11,400 bases of DNA from an uncultured Actinomycetes bacterium (GTDB taxonomy: Bacteria > Actinomycetota > Actinomycetes > Nanopelagicales > Nanopelagicaceae), in assembly GCA_903832395.1 (NCBI GenBank), contig CAILBF010000146.1:1-11400 (forward strand), read 5' to 3'. The notes beneath the pieces were generated by a model that did not search any database, had not been told where the DNA came from, and worked only from the letters and a program-made list of their open reading frames with translations. The position numbers and the translations under genes are program-made. Of this stretch, positions 7,397 to 11,400 are shown piece by piece (the first letter of the stretch is position 1; each line of letters starts with the position of its first letter).

Positions 7397-8940
7397 TACT
7401 TTCCCCCTCCAACGCGAATTCTTGGATCGAGAGCAGAATAAAGTAAGTCAGCTACTAAGTTTGCGAGAACAGATAGTGAGGCTGTACAAAAGAATACGCC
7501 CATTAATAAATTGAGGTCTAGCGTGTTGATAGCTTCATTAAATAGCGTTCCCATTCCATGCCAACCAAATACTCTTTCGGTGATAATGGCACCGCCAATA
7601 AGACCAGCTAAATCGACGACAATAATCGTAGTTAATGGAATCATCGTATTGCGCAGTGCATGGCGAACAATCACGGTACGTTCAGAAAGTCCTTTAGCTC
7701 GCGCCGTGCGGATATAGTCTTGATTTAATACTTCAAGCAAAGTTCCACGTGAAAAACGAATATACCCAGCGAAAGAGATAAGCGTGAGTGCGATTGTTGG
7801 TAAAAATAGATGCACTGCTCGATCAAGCGTAGTGATCCAGAAATCGTGTGACGTTAGCTGAGGGTTTCCCTCTCCAATTGTTGGGATTGGTCGTCCGTTA
7901 ACACCATCCATCTCTTGGTAAGGTCCCCATGTTTGCATCATGCGGTCTATGAAAAGCAGGAGACCCATGACAAGACCTGAAATGATCGTTGTTCGAGTAA
8001 CGGCACGTCGATCGATTTTGGCGAAATAGCGGCTAAATCCAATGGCGGTGAGAACGGTAAGAATTACAAGTCCAGTTAGAACTCTAAAATTTGTATTGTG
8101 CTTGAAAATCATTTGAAGTGGATAGTAGAGAATCGTAACGACGGCTGACATTGCAAGTGAGGCTTTGAGTGCACTCTTCATCTCAAGCCCAACGGAAATG
8201 GCTGTAACGCCATAAGCAATTCCAATTGCTGCAACTGCAGTTACAAAAATTCCAAGTCGTGGATTTGCATACCAATTAAGTAAATTAAGGACCTCAAGGG
8301 TTACTGCTGCCGATGTAAATGCTATTCCCAGCACTTGATAGAAGCGCTTTCGTTCGCCACCAATTACTCCCGCCCAAAAAACCGCCGTTACTGCGGCAAA
8401 TACAAGTATCCAACCAGGGGGAATTTTCGCATTGGCCAAAAAGTCATTGAAACGGATTGCCAGGAACTGCTTTAAAAGGACCGCTACCCAGAAGATTGGT
8501 AGCGAGAACATCAAAAATGAGAAAAATGTGACAACATAATCAAAACGGCTATATTGGCGAAGCGCTGTGATGATTCCCAAAGTGATTCCGAGAACAAGTG
8601 CGATTAAGGCCGCTATCGTCACTAAGCGAAAAGTAGTGGGGATGGCCTGGATGAGGCGCGTAGTGACGGCGTGACCATCACGGGTTAAGCCCATATTGAG
8701 CTTTCCGACGAATCCACCCAAAATACCTTTGAGCCAAAGAAAATATCTAAGCGGTGGAGGGACATCCAACTGCAACTGTCGAATAAGTGAGTGCAGTTGG
8801 TAGGCAGCCTTGGGGTCGGTACTAAAGCGTAAAGCTTCCGTTGGATCACCTGAAATAGCAGTTAAATTAAAGAGAAGAAAACTTGAGCCGAAGAGAATGA
8901 CGACGAGTGTTCCGAGGCGTCTCATGATGTAGGCAAACAA
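7396..8940 (-). CDS. Peptide ABC importer, permease B subunit (OppB/DppB type) with large membrane insertion
   Basis: A 514-residue permease; usual OppB/DppB proteins have about 310-340. The N-terminal part is normal: MFAYIMRRLGTLVVILFGSSFLLF-type helix 1, the LNMGLTRDGHAVTTRLIQAIPTT region (81-103), then helices about 104-126 and 134-162. The C-terminal part is also normal: PTIGEGNP loop (353-360), helix about 376-393, EAA loop LEVLNQDYIRTARAKG (402-417) with HALRNTMIP (427-435), ERVFGWHGMG (455-464) and DPRIRVGGGK at the end. Between them, residues about 172-338 form an extra segment with six hydrophobic stretches (about 177-194, 203-221, 229-252, 257-278, 287-306, 317-335), so topology parity is kept. 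The TTG start at 8938-8940 is preferred to ATG 8925 because AGAGGA lies 7 nt upstream and MxxYIxRRL is the family start. The gene follows the solute-binding protein gene after a 163-nt spacer with a hairpin. Confidence 0.94.
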   Translation of the reverse strand: MFAYIMRRLGTLVVILFGSSFLLFNLTAISGDPTEALRFSTDPKAAYQLHSLIRQLQLDVPPPLRYFLWLKGILGGFVGKLNMGLTRDGHAVTTRLIQAIPTTFRLVTIAALIALVLGITLGIITALRQYSRFDYVVTFFSFLMFSLPIFWVAVLLKQFLAIRFNDFLANAKIPPGWILVFAAVTAVFWAGVIGGERKRFYQVLGIAFTSAAVTLEVLNLLNWYANPRLGIFVTAVAAIGIAYGVTAISVGLEMKSALKASLAMSAVVTILYYPLQMIFKHNTNFRVLTGLVILTVLTAIGFSRYFAKIDRRAVTRTTIISGLVMGLLLFIDRMMQTWGPYQEMDGVNGRPIPTIGEGNPQLTSHDFWITTLDRAVHLFLPTIALTLISFAGYIRFSRGTLLEVLNQDYIRTARAKGLSERTVIVRHALRNTMIPLTTIIVVDLAGLIGGAIITERVFGWHGMGTLFNEAINTLDLNLLMGVFFCTASLSVLANLVADLLYSALDPRIRVGGGK

Positions 8941-8947
8941 TTTTAAT

Positions 8948-8953
8948 TCCTCT
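8948..8953 (-). promoter_or_regulatory. Strong Shine-Dalgarno supporting a TTG start of permease B
   Basis: AGAGGA on the - strand lies 7 nt from TTG 8940-8938 and 22 nt from the next in-frame ATG (8925-8923), so it supports initiation at TTG. Confidence 0.75.
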
Positions 8954-9012
8954 TATCCTTTTAAAAATGAACTCAAACATGTGGCAAACAATAATTTCCA
9001 AAGGCTAACAGT

Positions 9013-9052
9013 AAGCCGTGGAGACTGGATTTTATCCCAATCCCCACGGCTT
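9013..9052 (-). other. Intergenic mRNA hairpin between binding-protein and permease B genes
   Basis: On the transcript, AAGCCGUGGGGA (9052-9041) can pair with UCUCCACGGCUU (9024-9013) over 12 positions with a single G-U pair. The 16-nt interior can add a short GGAU/AUCC stem. There is no U-tract after it on the - strand, so it is not a standard terminator. A hairpin in this position, after the most abundantly needed subunit, typically protects the upstream mRNA from 3' decay or causes partial read-through. The rest of the 163-nt gap holds no gene. A weaker 8-bp AACTAACT/AGTTAGTT pairing (9079-9086 with 9097-9104) lies at the stop codon. Confidence 0.65.
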
Positions 9053-9103
9053 CGCTGCTTTAACTTTAAACGTGTCCTAACTAACTCAATTGCTTAAGTT
9101 AGT

Positions 9104-10948
9104 TTAGAAATGCCACTCCCAGAAATTCCAAACAAGGTTTGGAATAACTGCAGAAGGCTTAACGCCCGATAGATCGCTATTGACCACAGTAAGTGCTGGC
9201 CACTGATATAGACCCAGTGTCCAGTAGTTTGTCATAAGCGTACGCTCGGTCTGAACCCAAACGCGATTCTTCGTAGCATCTGACATTGCGGCTCCCTGTA
9301 GTGAATCACACAGAGAATCGATCTTTGGATCATTCCAACCGAAGTGGTTGTTTCCAACCTTTGACTGAATCTGACCGCAGTCACCCTTTTGTACAGGTAA
9401 ACCTGCGCCCCATGCGAACATGGCTGCGTCATATTTAGTCAGATCAAGCTCTGCAGACCACTTGGCATTTGGAGCGCCAGTTAGCTTGAAGCCGGCCTTT
9501 GCAAGTCCAGCTTGTGCGATTGTGAATGCATCTATACGACGAGCTGAGTTCTTGTAGTCCATATTGATTGCGATTGGCTTAGAAGCAACATCGCTTCCGT
9601 ATACCTGCTGCATGATGCGCAGTGCCTGTGCTGTACGCACAGCTTGTGTTCCATCTGAGAATAGCTTTGAACCATTTGCTGCAACCATCGTGTCGAAAGC
9701 TGCACCCTCATCAGGCATCACGAAACGTGAGTTAAGAACCTTGGCAGCTGGTACAACAGGTGAAATCAACTTAGCAAGAATCTCTTCGCGTGGGTAAGCA
9801 AGCAAGAAAGCCTTGCGCACTAGTGGGTTTGTAAATGGACCCTTGTATGTGTCTGTCTGTCCTGGTGCAGATGCTGTACGAAGTGAAATCTGCTCATACG
9901 TTGCAGCTGTTCCACCAATGAGGTTTACACCCTTAATTGTCTTTAGCTGAGCAACAGCATCTGGAGTTACCTGACCTTGGTAAAGATCAATCTCCTTATT
10001 TGCTAGAGCTTGTGGGGCGGCAGCATCAGAGACATCAAAGCGGAAAATCATCTTTGTGAAGTTTTCTGCTTTTGGACCTGAGTTACCGTTTGTCTTTGGA
10101 TCAATGACAAGAGTGACGCTCTGGTTATCTACTGCGCTTTCAATTTTGAAGTCGCCATTACCAACTAGTAATAGCGGGTTAGTGCTGCTATTGATAGTTG
10201 TAATGTCATAAGCAGTTGACCAGATCTTACCCATTGCCTTTAATGATGCTGTATTCATCGATGTGAAGTCAGATGTGAACTTAGTTGTTGCTGCCTTATT
10301 TTCGGCAACAGTTCCAAGAGCTTTCTTGCCTGCAGCAAGTTGTTCCAATGTGTGAACAGGGAATGGACCGGGAGCGTAATAATCCCAGTTAGCAATCTTC
10401 ACATCATATTGAAGAGTTAAGCTCATATGGTCAGCAGACATAACAGGCATGCCAACGATGTGAGATGCATACACTCCGCCGTAGTTACCTGAGTCGAAAG
10501 CTGGAAGATCCTTGGCGCTATCTGGATCTCCTAATCCTGCTTTGATTGAGTAAGCATTAGAGGAGATGATGTGGCTTAGTAGCAAATCATCTGCAGTAAT
10601 TGGAGTTCCGTCATTCCAGATTAGGCCTGGGTTGATTGTGTACTGAACACGGAAGTCCTTAGCTGTGTTCTTTACAACCTTATAAGAACCAAACTTTGTG
10701 TTTTGTACTAACTTCTTTTCGTTGGATGTGTAAGTAAATCCAAAGCCTTGGAAATAAGCGATGTCATCGTTAGTTACAAGGTTTCCGTTTGAAGTTGAGA
10801 TATTAAGCGATGTCATTGCAGAAGGTTCCTGCATAACAATTGTTTGCTTTGTCGCACCTTGTGCGGGCGAGAACATCGCACCCGTCACTGCAACTGCTAC
10901 CGCTGCGGCAATTGCCACGGCTGAGCGCGCTGTTAAGCGAAGTTTCAT
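9104..10948 (-). CDS. Peptide ABC importer, extracytoplasmic solute-binding protein (SBP family 5)
   Basis: A 614-residue secreted receptor that would deliver peptides or similar solutes to the permeases. It begins with a Sec signal: basic MKLRLTAR, hydrophobic core about 9-26, likely cleavage after AQGA (32). The mature protein shows the family-5 pattern: an early IAYFQGFGFTY region (63-73), IWNDGTPITADDLL (110-123) corresponding to the family's 'W.DG.P.TA.D' motif, ANKEIDLYQG (316-324), NPLVRKAFLLAYPREEIL (374-391), FAWGAGLP (511-518), and the C-terminal VWNFWEWHF. No lipobox cysteine follows the signal, unlike most Gram-positive binding proteins. The only cysteines are Cys524 and Cys547, perhaps a disulfide. 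ATG 10946-10948 follows a GAGGAG site (10958-10953) by 4 nt. It is the first gene of the importer operon. The substrate is not evident from sequence; di/oligopeptide is the default. Confidence 0.94.
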   Translation of the reverse strand: MKLRLTARSAVAIAAAVAVAVTGAMFSPAQGATKQTIVMQEPSAMTSLNISTSNGNLVTNDDIAYFQGFGFTYTSNEKKLVQNTKFGSYKVVKNTAKDFRVQYTINPGLIWNDGTPITADDLLLSHIISSNAYSIKAGLGDPDSAKDLPAFDSGNYGGVYASHIVGMPVMSADHMSLTLQYDVKIANWDYYAPGPFPVHTLEQLAAGKKALGTVAENKAATTKFTSDFTSMNTASLKAMGKIWSTAYDITTINSSTNPLLLVGNGDFKIESAVDNQSVTLVIDPKTNGNSGPKAENFTKMIFRFDVSDAAAPQALANKEIDLYQGQVTPDAVAQLKTIKGVNLIGGTAATYEQISLRTASAPGQTDTYKGPFTNPLVRKAFLLAYPREEILAKLISPVVPAAKVLNSRFVMPDEGAAFDTMVAANGSKLFSDGTQAVRTAQALRIMQQVYGSDVASKPIAINMDYKNSARRIDAFTIAQAGLAKAGFKLTGAPNAKWSAELDLTKYDAAMFAWGAGLPVQKGDCGQIQSKVGNNHFGWNDPKIDSLCDSLQGAAMSDATKNRVWVQTERTLMTNYWTLGLYQWPALTVVNSDLSGVKPSAVIPNLVWNFWEWHF

Positions 10949-11021
10949 TTTTCTCCTCGAGGGTAGTTAAGGCCCGATGTGGAGAGTCGACCTACCCCAC
11001 ACCCGTGCCTTTGGTGGTGTG

Positions 11022-11051
11022 AGTATGTCCTACGTTGAGCGTGGGGGTCAA
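11022..11051 (-). promoter_or_regulatory. Putative sigma70-type promoter of the importer operon
   Basis: On the - strand, TTGACC (11051-11046) and CATACT (11027-11022) are separated by 18 nt, and a start near 11015 would give a leader of about 67 nt. It is the best -35/-10 pair in the 169-nt gap before the binding-protein gene. A CACACC/GGTGTG inverted repeat (10998-11003, 11016-11021) straddles the expected start. Confidence 0.5.
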
Positions 11052-11066
11052 TGATGAGTTGAGGGT

Positions 11067-11082
11067 GAATTGATAACAATTC
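11067..11082. promoter_or_regulatory. Perfect palindrome GAATTG-ATAA-CAATTC, candidate operator
   Basis: Two 6-bp arms with a 4-bp spacer lie 15 bp upstream of the proposed -35 box of the importer operon, and 35 bp after the stop of the MFS gene. No T-tract follows on either strand, so a terminator is unlikely. The upstream position suits an activator or an upstream repressor site. The protein that would bind is not in the window. Confidence 0.4.
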
Positions 11083-11117
11083 GGTCACTATTACCCGTAA
11101 AATCAAGGGTCCCATGG

Positions 11118-11400
11118 CTAACCCCTCGCTGATTCAATCCTCACCGTGGTCAAACGAGGCGCGGCAAAAAACCAGAGGATTAGACCCAGCAAGACGCTAC
11201 ATAGATATGGTGCGCGCAACGCACTATCGCGGGAAAGGAAATGCATCATGATCCAGACCAACCCGCCTCCGGCGGCCATTCCGATGGGAATCGATCCCCA
11301 GGCAAAGAATCTATAAACACTATTTACTCGACCTAATAAATGCCCCGGAATGATGCTCTGTCTGAGCGAGACCGTAATCGTGTTCCACAGAATTGCTACG
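11118..11400 (-). CDS. MFS transporter, C-terminal part (partial, runs off the right edge)
   Basis: An open frame reads in from the right edge and stops at TAG (11120-11118); 93 residues are visible. The segment begins VAILWNTITVSLRQSIIPGHLLGRV with NSVYRFFAWG after it. This is the conserved 'N...SLRQ...P..LLGRVNSVYR' region before the last helices of MFS_3-type exporters (EntS/macrolide-efflux-like). Two hydrophobic segments follow: IPIGMAAGGGLVWIM (about 37-51), broken by a polar stretch and LRAPYL, then the last helix CSVLLGLILWFFAAP (67-81) and a short tail. Such proteins export drugs or siderophores by proton antiport; the substrate cannot be told from this part. It lies upstream of, and on the same strand as, the importer operon, without an obvious terminator between them. 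Confidence 0.85.
   Translation of the reverse strand, partial: VAILWNTITVSLRQSIIPGHLLGRVNSVYRFFAWGSIPIGMAAGGGLVWIMMHFLSRDSALRAPYLCSVLLGLILWFFAAPRLTTVRIESARG

Noticed and set aside
9013..9060. The intergenic hairpin as an intrinsic terminator
   Set aside because: No U-tract follows on the - strand, and the permease genes downstream belong to the same system.
10953..10997. Leader structure that could hide the ribosome-binding site of the binding-protein gene (GGGTAG/CTACCC and TCTCC/GGAGA pairings)
   Set aside because: The pairings are 5-6 bp with large loops and match no known riboswitch; they are too weak to annotate.
11067..11082. Similarity of the palindrome to the lac operator (both contain GATAACAATT)
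   Set aside because: Only part of one half-site matches, and there is no sugar-utilisation gene or LacI-type regulator in the window. The match is probably chance.

Overview
The window looks like chromosomal DNA of an actinobacterium with unusually balanced base composition (roughly half G+C by eye). Four things point to Actinomycetota: a lysine/alanine-rich tail of the kind carried by actinobacterial HU proteins at the left edge, a cytosolic-type M13 peptidase, an actinobacterial-style PH-domain membrane protein, and a solute-binding protein ending in the actinobacterial 'VWNxxEW' type of C-terminus. The moderate base composition and tight gene packing would fit small-genome freshwater lineages such as acI/Nanopelagicales, but that placement is inference. 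There is no phage, transposon, CRISPR array, rRNA or tRNA.

Layout, left to right. (1) 1-229: the 3' end of a + strand gene for a very basic repeat-tailed protein, followed by a bidirectional terminator shared with the convergent marR-type gene. (2) 286-831: a MarR-family regulator (-), apparently leaderless. It is divergent from an M13 metallopeptidase (+), and a perfect GTTGAA-CT-TTCAAC palindrome lies between them as a probable operator. (3) 829-4017: the M13 peptidase followed after 3 nt by tgt (queuine/preQ1 tRNA-guanine transglycosylase), probably one transcript. (4) 4024-10948: an Opp/Dpp-type peptide ABC importer on the - strand, in the order solute-binding protein, permease B, permease C, fused double ATPase. 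A + strand PH-domain membrane protein gene sits between permease C and the ATPase. (5) 10949-11117: the importer promoter region, with a -35/-10 pair and a separate perfect palindrome. (6) 11118-11400: the C-terminal end of an MFS exporter (-), cut by the window edge.

How the genes may work together: the importer is complete in one locus (binding protein, two permeases, both ATPase halves), and an intracellular M13 oligopeptidase nearby could degrade imported peptides. That link rests only on proximity and general function. The least ordinary points are a ~165-residue, six-helix insertion in permease B, the antisense gene inside the transporter operon, the lack of a lipobox in the binding protein, and the four identical 39-bp repeats in the basic tail.
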